Of a DNA stretch of 64,000 bases, positions 1-8,091 are shown piece by piece; position 1 is the first letter of the stretch, and each line of letters begins with the position of its first letter. Location of the stretch: IMG/VR virus record IMGVR_UViG_3300048834_000246, positions 1-64,000 of that record; one strand, given 5' to 3'. A program made the translations under genes and the position numbers. The notes below the pieces were generated by a model, which worked only from the letters and a program-made list of their open reading frames with translations, was not told the origin of the DNA and did no database searches. This DNA is from a virus.

Positions 1-107
1 TTTACTATTTACAGACGCCTATACGGTTATATTTAGATATCAGCATATCGTGATATTCATATCATCATATCATCATATCTAGATATACATATATCATCAT
101 ATTGTTT

Positions 108-267
108 ATTGGTATGACCAATTAACAGCTGGCCTGGGCCTGGTACCGGGTCTGACCAATGTACACATATTGTCAGTATGTGTATTGGTAGGACCACTTA
201 TGTCAAATTGGTCAATTGGTAGGACCAATGTACCAATTTATGTAATTGGTTCATTGGTAGGACCAAT
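108..267. repeat. ATTGGTNNGACCAAT palindromes, left set
   Basis: Full 15-bp copies lie at 108-122, 215-229 and 253-267, and partial copies at about 153-159 and 184-196. The arms ATTGGT and ACCAAT are fixed while the central two or three bases vary (TAT, TAG). Arm conservation with a variable centre looks like a binding site for a dimeric protein or an iteron. The same family is found at 63430-63672. Confidence 0.8.
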
Positions 268-376
268 CCAGGGGCACCCCCCAGGAAAAAAATCGGGGGT
301 ACGCAGTTCCAGGGCGGCGGCACCCACCACATGAGAAGGGGTATTTCCTATTCTAAAAGGAGTGTGTACTTATCTG

Positions 377-494
377 ACTTAGGGTCTACCTTAGTTTGTC
401 CTGTAGGGGAAACAATCTATGTAAGCGAGATTCTATTGATTTACTAATTCATATACTCTTGAGAAATTTAGACCTACTAAAGTAGACCCTAAGT
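377..494. repeat. 13-bp inverted repeat
   Basis: ACTTAGGGTCTAC at 377-389 is the exact reverse complement of GTAGACCCTAAGT at 482-494, with a 92-base interval. It could be a pair of protein sites or a long-loop stem. No function can be assigned. Confidence 0.6.
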
Positions 495-572
495 AAACCC
501 CCTAAAATGGCTCTTTTTATAGGACTATGGTCCTGGTTTTGGCCATAATCAGTAAAGTAGCCAAAAAAGTAA

Positions 573-768
573 ACTTTGCAAAAGGGGTTTTTTTGGCTTA
601 TTGAAGAGGGGTAAGTAATTAAAAAATGACCTAAACTTTGCATTTTCTCAAAATTTTTAAGGAGAAAATACACCTTTTGCAAAGTTCAGGGCAATCTTTT
701 ACCAAGTTGGTTTTCCGAACCCCCATCTTTTACCAAGTTCAGAGCCAAATTTGCGTCTTTTGCAAAGT
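573..768. promoter_or_regulatory. CTTTTRCMAAGT operator-like array
   Basis: Four same-orientation copies of a 12-mer lie at 674-685, 696-707, 727-738 and 757-768, about 22, 31 and 30 bp apart. An inverted copy lies at 573-584 and a degenerate one at about 635-646. The last copy fills the spacer between the -35 and -10 boxes of the promoter at 751-779, so a protein bound there should block RNA polymerase. The helical-phase spacing supports cooperative binding (inference). Confidence 0.7.
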
Positions 769-779
769 ACTGCTATACT
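751..779 (+). promoter_or_regulatory. Promoter of the first rightward gene
   Basis: TTGCGT (751-756), a 17-bp spacer and TATACT (774-779) form a good sigma-70-type promoter about 45 bases before the GTG start at 827. The spacer contains the operator-like copy at 757-768. Confidence 0.7.
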
Positions 780-826
780 GAAGAAGTCGAAATACGACGA
801 AATTCAGTAAAATAAGGAGTTTAAAC

Positions 827-1315
827 GTGGCTGTCATGCCGAATTTTGAGAAATTAGTGGAAAATGAGACAAGAAATGCCTTGGAACAGCATCTTTTAGA
901 GGAACCAGATGCACTGGTTTATCTTGAAAAGGCCCGGAAGTATCTCGGATGGAGTCATACAACTGCGTTGAAACGATTTCGGCGGTTGCGCCTTCCTGTG
1001 TACCCAGAACCGACCGATAGACGTGTAAAAAAGGTCCGTCTAGAGGATGTGTTGTGGATTGAAGAAGTGTTTTTGGCATCCACGAAGGGTCAATGGTCTG
1101 ACCCGTTCTGGTGGGACGATGTAAAGCGGTTCCGGAACACGGAGAGAGATATAGCCTTTACTGCCCCCCTTCCGAGAAGCGTCGGAGGATACGACCCCAG
1201 GCACCCAAATAACCTGTCTGAAGACGAGTTTAACGCGCAAAAGGCACTCCGAGAGCAACGAGCAAACCGTTATAGTATGTATAATAGGCGAGAACCCTTG
1301 ACAGATAGCAAATAA
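827..1315 (+). CDS. HTH DNA-binding protein (excisionase/MerR-like)
   Basis: This is a 162-residue protein with a GTG start behind AAGGAGT at 813-819. Residues about 30-75 read as a helix-turn-helix unit: a YLEKARKYLGWSHTTALKRF-like segment, then a basic stretch and a hydrophobic helix, as in excisionase/MerR-type domains. The C-terminal half is charged and unrecognised. It is the first gene after an array of operator-like repeats, one of which sits in its own promoter, so it may be an autoregulated control protein. The regulator role is inferred; the fold assignment is moderate. Confidence 0.6.
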   Translation: MAVMPNFEKLVENETRNALEQHLLEEPDALVYLEKARKYLGWSHTTALKRFRRLRLPVYPEPTDRRVKKVRLEDVLWIEEVFLASTKGQWSDPFWWDDVKRFRNTERDIAFTAPLPRSVGGYDPRHPNNLSEDEFNAQKALREQRANRYSMYNRREPLTDSK

Positions 1316-1360
1316 GGGCGTAAGCTAGAAATGCACAAAACTGGTGGGACACGGGGTTTT

Positions 1361-1374
1361 CACCTTATAAGGTG
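1361..1374. promoter_or_regulatory. 14-bp palindrome CACCTTATAAGGTG
   Basis: A perfect 14-bp palindrome in the gap between the first two genes, followed by a second hairpin (CAGGG/CCCTG, about 1407-1424). It may be a protein site or a processing hairpin. Confidence 0.45.
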
Positions 1375-1447
1375 TGTGTAGTTTGACGAGGGAAAGGAGA
1401 CAGACAGGGACTTGTTACCCTGACTGTGCGAGAACCGGAGGTGTGAA

Positions 1448-1747
1448 GTGAGTAAGAACGACACAAATGTTGTAGGTGGTGGAAAAGTCTACCAACCAAG
1501 TAACGAACTTATTAACCTGTTTGCAAATGAAGTTTTTGATTGCGGACACGTCAGCCAAGAACCCTGTGCAGACTGTAAAACGCAGTCTAGAAAGGCTTTG
1601 AGTTATGCTGCTGAACTAGCAATGAATGATATGCTTCCTGATAACGAAGAAGAAGGGACACAGATTACAAGTGCGACGATCAGCAAAGCTCGTGACAAAG
1701 CCGAAGAACTGGTGGAACGGGTGGCGCGTGGGGAAGGGGTGGGGTGA
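1448..1747 (+). CDS. Small protein with Cys/His cluster
   Basis: This is a 99-residue protein that starts with GTG behind CCGGAGG. Residues about 32-43 contain C-G-H-x5-C-x2-C, which could bind one zinc ion. The remainder is helical and acidic to mixed. Its stop overlaps the next ATG (TGATG), so translation of the next gene is probably coupled. The function is unknown; zinc binding is a guess from spacing alone. Confidence 0.6.
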   Translation: MSKNDTNVVGGGKVYQPSNELINLFANEVFDCGHVSQEPCADCKTQSRKALSYAAELAMNDMLPDNEEEGTQITSATISKARDKAEELVERVARGEGVG

Positions 1748-1893
1748 TGAAGATTCGTGTTGAGCGCAAATGGGAGGACTTGTGGGTTGGTGCGTTCTGG
1801 AAGCGCCAACCACACCGCCTAGACGTCTGGATTTGCCTCATCCCCTGTTTCCCAATCCATATCTCGAAACAGGAGGCGACCGATGACTGCTAA
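1747..1893 (+). CDS. 48-residue small protein, Trp-rich
   Basis: The ATG at 1747 overlaps the upstream stop and the TAA at 1891-1893 overlaps the next gene by 11 bases. The translation is rich in Trp and Cys (DLWVGAFW and DVWICLIPC segments). It resembles tiny conserved proteins I associate with actinobacteriophages, though no search was possible. It begins a more GC-rich patch that runs through the next gene. Tight overlaps on both sides support it as a real coupled gene. Confidence 0.55.
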   Translation: MKIRVERKWEDLWVGAFWKRQPHRLDVWICLIPCFPIHISKQEATDDC

Positions 1894-2092
1894 CGCCAGA
1901 GACGTGATTGCGCACAAGCTGCACGAATGGAACCCCGTTGCGTATCTCCACCTGGGGAAAAATCCGTTCGATCATACCGACGCCATTCTCGCGGCGCTGG
2001 CCGATGCCGGGTACAAGATCGTGCAGCGGGACGCGCCCTTGCCGCCAACTCCCGGCCCATTCAACCCGTTCGGTGAACAGGACGGTGAGTGA
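1883..2092 (+). CDS. 69-residue hypothetical protein
   Basis: This has an ATG start behind a strong AGGAGG at 1871-1876. The protein has an N-terminal helix, an LGKNPFDHTDAILAALADAGY-like core and a proline-rich tail (residues about 51-64). Codons are GC-rich (GCC, CTG, GCG) unlike the AT-leaning genes after 2092, suggesting recent acquisition with the preceding small ORF. The function is unknown. Confidence 0.6.
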   Translation: MTANARDVIAHKLHEWNPVAYLHLGKNPFDHTDAILAALADAGYKIVQRDAPLPPTPGPFNPFGEQDGE

Positions 2093-2490
2093 TGATTTAT
2101 TCAATAACGTGGTTTCCATATACACAAGATAATTTAGAAGAGGATTTGAAAATGACGGAAAGTTTGGCAAAAGAGGTTCATCAGGAAATGATGGGACGAC
2201 TAACAATGAAGATGTACACATCAGGGCAGGGTCCAATGACCGAAAAAGTTTATGTTGGACAAACGGTGCATTATAAGAGCTACGGATCGCCTGGAGGGGA
2301 ATATGCGTCTGTATGTAGAGCGGCAATTGTGACCGAAGTGCAAGAACACTATATTGGTGGTCAAAACCTAGGATGTGTCAGCCTGTGCGTGCTAAACCCG
2401 GAGGGCCTGTACTTTAACCGTTCGGTGCCGTATAATAAGACGGCTAACATTGGAGGGTTGTGGCACTTTATAGACGACTGTAAGGATTAA
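2092..2490 (+). CDS. Conserved actinophage-type hypothetical protein
   Basis: The core from about residue 54 (VGQTVHYKSYGSPGGEY, CRAAIVTEV, LCVLNPEGLYF, GGLWHFIDDC) matches a small phage protein pattern I know from actinobacteriophages, normally about 90-110 residues, of unknown function. Two starts are possible: ATG 2092, coupled to the upstream TGA, and ATG 2152, which has GAAGAGGA upstream and gives about 112 residues. The second agrees better with family length. Codon use returns to the phage average here. Confidence 0.65.
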   Translation: MIYSITWFPYTQDNLEEDLKMTESLAKEVHQEMMGRLTMKMYTSGQGPMTEKVYVGQTVHYKSYGSPGGEYASVCRAAIVTEVQEHYIGGQNLGCVSLCVLNPEGLYFNRSVPYNKTANIGGLWHFIDDCKD

Positions 2491-2493
2491 GCG

Positions 2494-2682
2494 ATGCTTG
2501 GTTGGATTATTCTCGGAGTTTTTATTGTTTGGAACTTATCCCTCACGGTGTGGTTGTCTATTTTGACGGCTGACGCAGAAGCTAAATACACGGAACTAGA
2601 CCGAAGATTTGAAGCTAGGCTTACCAGCGCGTTTGTTTTGATTCAAGAGTTAAAGGTAGAACTTAGTAAAGTAAAGGAGTAA
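2494..2682 (+). CDS. Small single-pass membrane protein
   Basis: This is a 62-residue protein with an N-terminal hydrophobic segment (residues about 3-24) followed by a charged, probably coiled-coil tail (residues 28-62). It starts three bases after the upstream stop. The topology fits an inner-membrane protein with a cytoplasmic or periplasmic helix. The function is unknown. Confidence 0.6.
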   Translation: MLGWIILGVFIVWNLSLTVWLSILTADAEAKYTELDRRFEARLTSAFVLIQELKVELSKVKE

Positions 2683-2684
2683 CC

Positions 2685-2855
2685 GTGTTTGATTTTATTA
2701 GTCAAGAAGTCCTTGCCTATAGTTTAAGCGCGTTGTGTTTTGGTATTATTTTTCTGGTGATATATTTTGCCTATGAGACGGTTCAATATAATGCGAGAGA
2801 AGATGCAACGTCACAAATTGACCGAGAAGAAGAAATGAAAGGGGTACCCAAATAA
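2685..2855 (+). CDS. 56-residue single-pass membrane protein
   Basis: A GTG start lies four bases behind AAAGGAGT, and the TAA overlaps the ATG of thyX (TAATG). The translation has a hydrophobic segment at residues about 11-30 followed by an acidic tail. Like the preceding gene it is a one-TM protein with a charged tail, and the two may form a pair. The function is unknown. Tight packing between two genes supports it. Confidence 0.6.
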   Translation: MFDFISQEVLAYSLSALCFGIIFLVIYFAYETVQYNAREDATSQIDREEEMKGVPK

Positions 2856-3661
2856 TGCTTTCACCGGAAGGTTTTGATCTTATCCAACACCCACCAAAGG
2901 TGTTTGTCATTGGGGCGTCTCAGGTTCAATCCGTTGGTATGAACGCGTATCTGAACCATCGGGGTGTGCAATGGAATCGTAAGCGAAATACAAAAATGTT
3001 GCTTGCAGCAGAAAATGTAGAAACAATTGTAGAAGCTTCTGGACGGGTGTGCTATCATTCGTGGGATAATAAGTCCGAGAAATCTATGGGTGAATATATT
3101 CAGTCCAGTATTATTGAACACGCCCACGGAAGCGTACTAGAGCATGTGTGGTTGAATTTTATGGTGGCAGACCTTCCTAGGTCGTCTCAACTTGAATTGG
3201 TGCGACACGGCGATGGAACGGCGTTTAGTTTTGAATCGACACGGTTTACGGACGAACACCTTCGTTTTGTCGTCCCACCGAGAATCCGAGGAAATGTTGC
3301 GGCGGTTGATGCGTGGTATGAAAGTGTGCGTACAGCAGTACGGGTATATCGGAATCTTCTATCTGAAATTGATGCGAACGAACCAAGCGCAACCTTACGA
3401 CGAAAACGACGAAAGGAAGCGGCTCGGTCAATCCTCCCGGCTTGTCAAGGCAGCGACGGAGTTGTTTCGATGAATGCCCGTTCGTTGCGATGGATTACCG
3501 AGGTTCGATCTGATCCTGGGGCGGACCTTTCTATTCGAGAATTTGCGAACGAAGTATTCATTGCAGCCCAGGAATATATGCCGTCAATCCTTGCAGACGC
3601 GTCGTTCGAAGACGACGGCGAAGGTGTGCTATCAATTAAGTACGCAACAAAGAAAGTATAA
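2855..3661 (+). CDS. thyX: Flavin-dependent thymidylate synthase ThyX
   Basis: ThyX methylates dUMP to dTMP using methylene-tetrahydrofolate, FAD and NADPH. The 268-residue length is normal. Recognisable landmarks are EHAHGSVLEHV (residues about 88-98), the signature region RHGDGTAFSFESTRF (117-131), RSILPACQ (191-198) and NARSLRWI (207-214). The family signature is usually RHRx7S. Here the third residue is Gly and the serine spacing is one longer, so the motif is divergent but recognisable. It closes the first operon and supplies dTMP alongside the RNR, dNMP kinase and deoxyribosyltransferase elsewhere in the genome. Confidence 0.9.
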   Translation: MLSPEGFDLIQHPPKVFVIGASQVQSVGMNAYLNHRGVQWNRKRNTKMLLAAENVETIVEASGRVCYHSWDNKSEKSMGEYIQSSIIEHAHGSVLEHVWLNFMVADLPRSSQLELVRHGDGTAFSFESTRFTDEHLRFVVPPRIRGNVAAVDAWYESVRTAVRVYRNLLSEIDANEPSATLRRKRRKEAARSILPACQGSDGVVSMNARSLRWITEVRSDPGADLSIREFANEVFIAAQEYMPSILADASFEDDGEGVLSIKYATKKV

Positions 3662-3692
3662 ACGCTAAAAACCTAATAAAACGCTGTAGAAC

Positions 3693-3718
3693 GCCCGTCA
3701 TCCTTGACGATAACGGGC
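3693..3718 (+). terminator. Hairpin after thyX
   Basis: GCCCGT (3693-3698) pairs with ACGGGC (3713-3718), with an inner GTCA/TGAC pairing, followed by TTTCGT. The U-run is short, so termination is probably partial. The 3' arm overlaps the -35 box of the promoter at 3704-3732. Confidence 0.55.
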
Positions 3719-3732
3719 TTTCGTGTTATGCT
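3704..3732 (+). promoter_or_regulatory. Promoter for the 3781 gene block
   Basis: TTGACG (3704-3709), 17 bp, TATGCT (3727-3732). The -35 element lies inside the thyX terminator hairpin, so one operon ends and the next begins within about 40 bp. Confidence 0.7.
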
Positions 3733-3780
3733 AAATGAGAAGCATATTTTTGTTTATTAATCTATTGAGAGGCACGCTTT

Positions 3781-4224
3781 ATGGCTACAGGAACGTGGGT
3801 ACCTTACGATTTAACCTTTGAAAAGGTGTTTAACGGAACAATCGACCTTCATTCAAACGCAAACTTGTATGCAATGTTTACAAGTTCAACGCACACTCCC
3901 AACCGCGCAACACACGATTTTGAAGCTGATTTAACCAACATTGTCTCCGGAACAAACTTGTCCTCATCGGGAGTTGCCCTAACCGGCGCAACTATTTCTC
4001 TGTCTTCAAACGTTATTACGTGGGACATTGGTGATGTATCCGTTGGATCGGTTACGGCAACTGGTATTCGAAATATCCACATTGTTGACAAAACAAGCGG
4101 AAACGCAGCAACAAACCCGCTTATTATGTTTTGCACCCTCGATGGGGATATTAGTCCAAGTGCCGGTACTCTCGCAGTAACGATTAACGCCGCTGGTGTT
4201 TTCACACTTGATTTGGCTCCGTAG
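3781..4224 (+). CDS. Phage virion-type protein (SSTHTPN family)
   Basis: This 147-residue protein is rich in Ser, Thr and beta-prone residues. The segment near residues 34-46 (TSSTHTPNRATHDFEAD), then TNIVSGTNLSSSGVALTGATIS, matches a family of small phage structural proteins carrying an LLTSSYTPN-type start, known to me from tailed-phage structural regions. The role (head decoration or tail accessory) is not settled. It has its own promoter and precedes two further virion-type genes. Confidence 0.55.
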   Translation: MATGTWVPYDLTFEKVFNGTIDLHSNANLYAMFTSSTHTPNRATHDFEADLTNIVSGTNLSSSGVALTGATISLSSNVITWDIGDVSVGSVTATGIRNIHIVDKTSGNAATNPLIMFCTLDGDISPSAGTLAVTINAAGVFTLDLAP

Positions 4225-4226
4225 TA

Positions 4227-4499
4227 GTGAGTCAGCGCACCGACACCTACGACGACAAATACGGCGCGGTGGTCACAAGCCGCACCGGAGAGGTTACGGT
4301 CACGGTGGACACAATCACCGTGACCGAACCTCGTCGTGCCGGATGGGAAGCGTCGGACGAGCAACGGGCGCTGTTCATCGCACTGGAAACAGCCAAGAGC
4401 ACCGAGAACCGCAAGGATGCGCGGCTGGCCGCGAAGCACACCTACTGGACTAATGAGCGGTTACGACTGCGGCAACGGGACACGCGAGGCGCACGCTAA
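4227..4499 (+). CDS. 90-residue hypothetical protein
   Basis: A GTG start lies two bases after the previous stop, and the stop overlaps the next ATG (TAATG). The protein is charged, with a beta-prone first half (VTVTVDTITVTE) and an Arg-rich helical end. GC-rich codons begin here and continue to about 6375, so this gene belongs to an imported segment. It is probably a small tail or virion accessory protein by position. Confidence 0.55.
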   Translation: MSQRTDTYDDKYGAVVTSRTGEVTVTVDTITVTEPRRAGWEASDEQRALFIALETAKSTENRKDARLAAKHTYWTNERLRLRQRDTRGAR

Positions 4500-7400
4500 T
4501 GGCTCCGGTGACGATTGCGGCGGGCGACAAGAACGCCTACTACGCATCGGGTGATGTAGGCTGGTCAGCTCGGTCGGTCTTTGCGTATCACGGCGTTCTG
4601 AATCAACTTGCCGCAAACACGAATATGTCTCTTGCCTCGACTGTAGCGCAAGAGTATGTATCGACGGGCATCACGCCCTCGTCGGCGTTCGATCTCAAAT
4701 ACCTACGTATTGCACTAAGTAAAGTAGGCTCTCCCACAGACTACGTGTATGTTGAGGTGCGATCAGACGACGGGAGCGACAAGCCGGGATCGACGGTTCT
4801 CGCAACGTCGGATCAGGTCAGTTGCGCAAGTCTTACGACCACAGGGACGTGGCGAACCTTTACCTTCCCGACAGCAGTAGCGCTCAGTGCTTCGACGAAG
4901 TATTGGTTGGTTGCAAGGCGCACAGGGGCAGTTGACTCGGCGAACTACCCTCGTATCTCGTTTTCGTCGCTGAGTTCATACGGTGGTGGTGCGTCTTATT
5001 ACAACTCGTCGACCGGACTATGGACTGGGGCGAATTTAGCTTGGGACTGGGCATGGCAGTTGCTACAGGAACATCCCGTTTCCCTCTACGCGGTCACACA
5101 AGACACGAGTTTGCACGTTTGGAAAAGCACCGATGACGGCGCGACGTGGGGTGAACAGGACGCAGCCGACGCCCCGAGCGTAACCAACGCCAACTACCCG
5201 TTCGACGCCACCGATACCCGCGCTGGACCGTTTATCATCACCGCCCGTATGACCGGCACGAACACCGCCGCCGTGCGCGTGTTCAACATGAGTACCGACC
5301 AGTGGGACGCCGCTGATTACGGAGTCACGCCACCTTCGACGGTGAGCAACGAACGCAACATCCGGGTTGACAACCTCAATGCGTTCACGGCGGTGGGGAA
5401 CGCCGCGATAACGCTGCATTACACCGACTCTGCTGACGATGCCGACATTGGTTATCAGCGGGTGACCGCAGCCGGGAACGCGTGGGGTTCGAAAGCCTCG
5501 GTCCTTTCGATTACTAGTGGCGAAGCCTCCCTTGTCGCCGACACAGTGATGGACCAGACGTCGCCCGGCTTCCTTCATCGATTCTTTTACGACTGCGCGA
5601 ACGACGATTTCTCGCACCGCTCTCTCGTTACGACCACGCAGGGCACGCAGGTCGATATTGATACGACGGCTGCGGCCACGGACACCAAGCACGCCAGCGC
5701 CACGTATCAGCCATACCTGTCGTCCGGTGTCACGACGGTTGTCGCCGCCTACATCGACAGCGACGATACCATCCGGGAGCGCATCTGTAGCCTCGATGTG
5801 ACCAGCGCGTCCGTGACGATGGCGTCTGAGGCGCAGATTAGTGCCGCGACCACGACGGCGGGGCGGCAGCTCTCGACGTGTCGTTACGGGACCACGAACT
5901 ACGCCGTTGTTGCCGTCTCGGGTACAGGCATCAGTTATCACACGTCCACTGTTGCTGGAACGTGGAGCAGTGCGACCGCGTGGAAAACGGGTCTGACGAA
6001 CTGCGTGCTGAGTCGGGCGCTGGCGATCCCCGACGTGGGAGTCCTGGTCGTCTACACCGACAACGGTGACGCGAAGATCGACTGGATCGTCGGGCCATTC
6101 GCCGGATCGGTCGATGGAATCGCAGATACCCAACCGGCCCTGCTCGAACTGACGGCACATTCCGTCACCGCGACCGGCCAGCGCAACGAAACCGCCACCA
6201 CCGAACCGGCGCTCCTGGAGTTCACCGGCCAAACCCTCGTGGCTTCAGCCGGGGCAACCGCCGCCACTGCACCCGCCCTGCTGGAGTTGACCGGCCAGTC
6301 GGTCACCGCCACCGGGCAACGCAATGAAACCGCTGCGGTCGATGAAGCGGCCCTGACGCTCACCGGGCAATCGGTGGTAGGGTCTGCGTCTGTTACGGCT
6401 GCTATTGGTCAAGCCCTCTTTAGCCTTATTGGACAAGCGGTTGAAGCAACCGGGCAAGTAAACGAAACCGCCGTTATAGACGAGTCAGTGCTTACTCTCA
6501 CTGGACAGTCCGTAGAAACGTCTGCGGGTACAACGGTAAGTATCTCCCAATCCGATTTAGCCCTAACTGGTCAATCCGTAGAAGCTACCGGTCAACGTAA
6601 TGAAGACGCGGTTGTTGATTCGGCGGCGTTCGTTCTTACCGGTCAAACGGTCAATGTAACGGCAACCGTTACCGTAACGGCTGAAACAAGCGCCGCAAGC
6701 CTAACACTAACCGGTCAACCTGTGTCAGCGACCGGACAACGTAACGAAAACTCGGTGACGCTTCCAGCTACGTTAGCCATTACAGGACAAACAACGACAG
6801 CGACCGGCCAACGAAATGAAGTAGCTGAACTAACAAACGCAACAATAACCATCACCGGTCAACCGCTTACGGCGTCGTCTGGTGTTACTGCAAGTGTTGA
6901 TACGCCCACATTAGCCTTGACAGGACAAACCACTACCGCAACCGGACAGCGAAATGAAACCGCGTCTCTTGATATTGCTGCGTTCGTTCTTACGGGACAA
7001 TCGGTTACAGCCACCGGTACAGCAAGCCAGGATGTAGAAACTGATCCGGCACAACTAACGCTAGTTGGTCAATCGGTAGAAGCAACCGGACAACGAAACG
7101 AGCTTGCTGACGTAGACCAATCCGTTCTGCAGCTACTCGGACAGCCCGTATCCGTTACGGCGTCTACAACGGCAAGTATAAGCCAAGCTCCATTAATTCT
7201 TACCGGTCAGTTGGTGGACGTTAGCGGTCAACGGAATGAAACAGCAATAGTTGGTCAAAGTGCGTTCTCATTGGTGGGACACACCGTTACCGTTGAAGCT
7301 ATGTCCGGGGCGAACGCCGATACAGATACCGCATCGTTCACCTTCACCGGTCAAGCCGTTGTTGCAACCGGGCAGCGGAACGTTAGTGTAGCAACAAGCC

Positions 7401-7786
7401 CAACCGAATTTGTTCTCACCGGACAGCCGGTTTCGGCAACGGGACAACGAAATGAAACCGCCGAACCACTACCAACGCCGTTTGTGGTTGAAGGAAAAGG
7501 CGTCGAAGTAACCGGCGAAACGAATATCCTACCTCTCACCGGCTCTTTTACCTTAACAGGACTCTCGGTAGTTGCGACCGGGGAAATGGTCGTTACGGAC
7601 GTAACCCTGGTCGGTCAGGTAGCTGTCTATCCGTACTTTAGGGGATCGGTTGATGTAGAACCTGAGCTGTCTTCTATAGTAACTATTACAACGGAACTTG
7701 AAGGAGCCGTGTCTGTAACATCGGAATTTTTAGCAACAGTCAGCGTAGAACCTGTGCTAGTGGCGAGTATGGAGATTGAACCATGA
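4499..7786 (+). CDS. Large repeat-bearing virion/tail protein
   Basis: This is a 1095-residue protein with three parts. Residues about 35-180 look like a jelly-roll 'choice-of-anchor' domain (ALSASTKYWLVARR region). Residues about 195-535 look like a beta-propeller of sialidase type, with one clear Asp-box, STDDGATW. Residues about 541-1030 are tandem LTGQ units, each about 21-24 residues, alternating an ATGQRNETA type with a TASAG/TVSISQ type. The C-terminus (about 1035-1095) is beta-rich. Such LTGQ repeats are known from phage tail and fibre proteins. The first two thirds use GC-rich codons, and the switch to the phage average occurs inside the repeats near 6375. It is probably a fibre or host-binding protein; this is inferred. 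Confidence 0.65.
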   Translation: MAPVTIAAGDKNAYYASGDVGWSARSVFAYHGVLNQLAANTNMSLASTVAQEYVSTGITPSSAFDLKYLRIALSKVGSPTDYVYVEVRSDDGSDKPGSTVLATSDQVSCASLTTTGTWRTFTFPTAVALSASTKYWLVARRTGAVDSANYPRISFSSLSSYGGGASYYNSSTGLWTGANLAWDWAWQLLQEHPVSLYAVTQDTSLHVWKSTDDGATWGEQDAADAPSVTNANYPFDATDTRAGPFIITARMTGTNTAAVRVFNMSTDQWDAADYGVTPPSTVSNERNIRVDNLNAFTAVGNAAITLHYTDSADDADIGYQRVTAAGNAWGSKASVLSITSGEASLVADTVMDQTSPGFLHRFFYDCANDDFSHRSLVTTTQGTQVDIDTTAAATDTKHASATYQPYLSSGVTTVVAAYIDSDDTIRERICSLDVTSASVTMASEAQISAATTTAGRQLSTCRYGTTNYAVVAVSGTGISYHTSTVAGTWSSATAWKTGLTNCVLSRALAIPDVGVLVVYTDNGDAKIDWIVGPFAGSVDGIADTQPALLELTAHSVTATGQRNETATTEPALLEFTGQTLVASAGATAATAPALLELTGQSVTATGQRNETAAVDEAALTLTGQSVVGSASVTAAIGQALFSLIGQAVEATGQVNETAVIDESVLTLTGQSVETSAGTTVSISQSDLALTGQSVEATGQRNEDAVVDSAAFVLTGQTVNVTATVTVTAETSAASLTLTGQPVSATGQRNENSVTLPATLAITGQTTTATGQRNEVAELTNATITITGQPLTASSGVTASVDTPTLALTGQTTTATGQRNETASLDIAAFVLTGQSVTATGTASQDVETDPAQLTLVGQSVEATGQRNELADVDQSVLQLLGQPVSVTASTTASISQAPLILTGQLVDVSGQRNETAIVGQSAFSLVGHTVTVEAMSGANADTDTASFTFTGQAVVATGQRNVSVATSPTEFVLTGQPVSATGQRNETAEPLPTPFVVEGKGVEVTGETNILPLTGSFTLTGLSVVATGEMVVTDVTLVGQVAVYPYFRGSVDVEPELSSIVTITTELEGAVSVTSEFLATVSVEPVLVASMEIEP
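6121..7590 (+). repeat. LTGQ tandem repeat coding region
   Basis: About twenty degenerate units of roughly 63-72 bases encode LTGQxVxATGQRNETA-type segments. Units before about 6375 are GC-rich and highly alike at the DNA level (CACCGGCCA, GCGCAACGAAACC). Later units use different synonymous codons. The repeat is a natural site for unequal or illegitimate recombination. Confidence 0.85.
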
Positions 7787-8091
7787 AATTATACCCAGGA
7801 ATGACGGTAAGCCTGTGGCTTAACGGTTTAGCACCGGTCTTCGGTGGAGATAGTCTTGACCTTAATGAGGTAGATGTGACGTTTGCAATTGCCGATAGTG
7901 AGGATACTATTGTTGTTGCGTCCGGAGTCGCTACCCAAATCGGAGAATCGTTTCGTCGGATTGTGACCCTTCCTAGTTCTCCCGGTAGGTACGTTGTATT
8001 GACTCGGGCTGTGTCCGGAACGTCGGTGTATCGGTCAGCAACAGATATTCGTATCTTACCTGCGGCGGACGAAATCGTAGAAAACCCTTGA
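7783..8091 (+). CDS. Small beta-rich virion-associated protein
   Basis: The ATG overlaps the upstream stop (ATGA). This 102-residue protein has an immunoglobulin-like pattern: VDVTFAIADSEDTIVVASG, RRIVTLPSSPGRYVVLTRAV, then a terminal strand. A protein of similar layout (FELVDRAGTVID and TLTLPNVKGQYSWRAEV) is encoded at 18100-18426, so the phage may carry two related beta-sandwich proteins. The role is unknown; it is probably a virion part. Confidence 0.55.
   Translation: MKLYPGMTVSLWLNGLAPVFGGDSLDLNEVDVTFAIADSEDTIVVASGVATQIGESFRRIVTLPSSPGRYVVLTRAVSGTSVYRSATDIRILPAADEIVENP

Larger units (their letters stand above)
1..826. other. Left-end noncoding region
   Basis: This stretch has no convincing gene. 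It is AT-rich and holds short CATCATAT-type repeats (about 41-102), a family of 15-bp palindromes (108-267), a GC-rich patch (270-340), a 13-bp inverted repeat (377-494), an operator-like repeat array (573-768) and the promoter of the first gene. The palindrome family recurs at the right end of the window, so both ends may belong to one origin or regulatory region. Confidence 0.8.

Noticed and set aside
449-682. Minus-strand 77-residue reading frame
   Set aside because: It runs through the operator-like repeats, has no ribosome site and a low-complexity composition.
5063-6232. Minus-strand 389-residue reading frame opposite the large repeat protein
   Set aside because: It is Arg/Gly/Val-rich and is explained by the GC-rich sense codons of the plus-strand gene.
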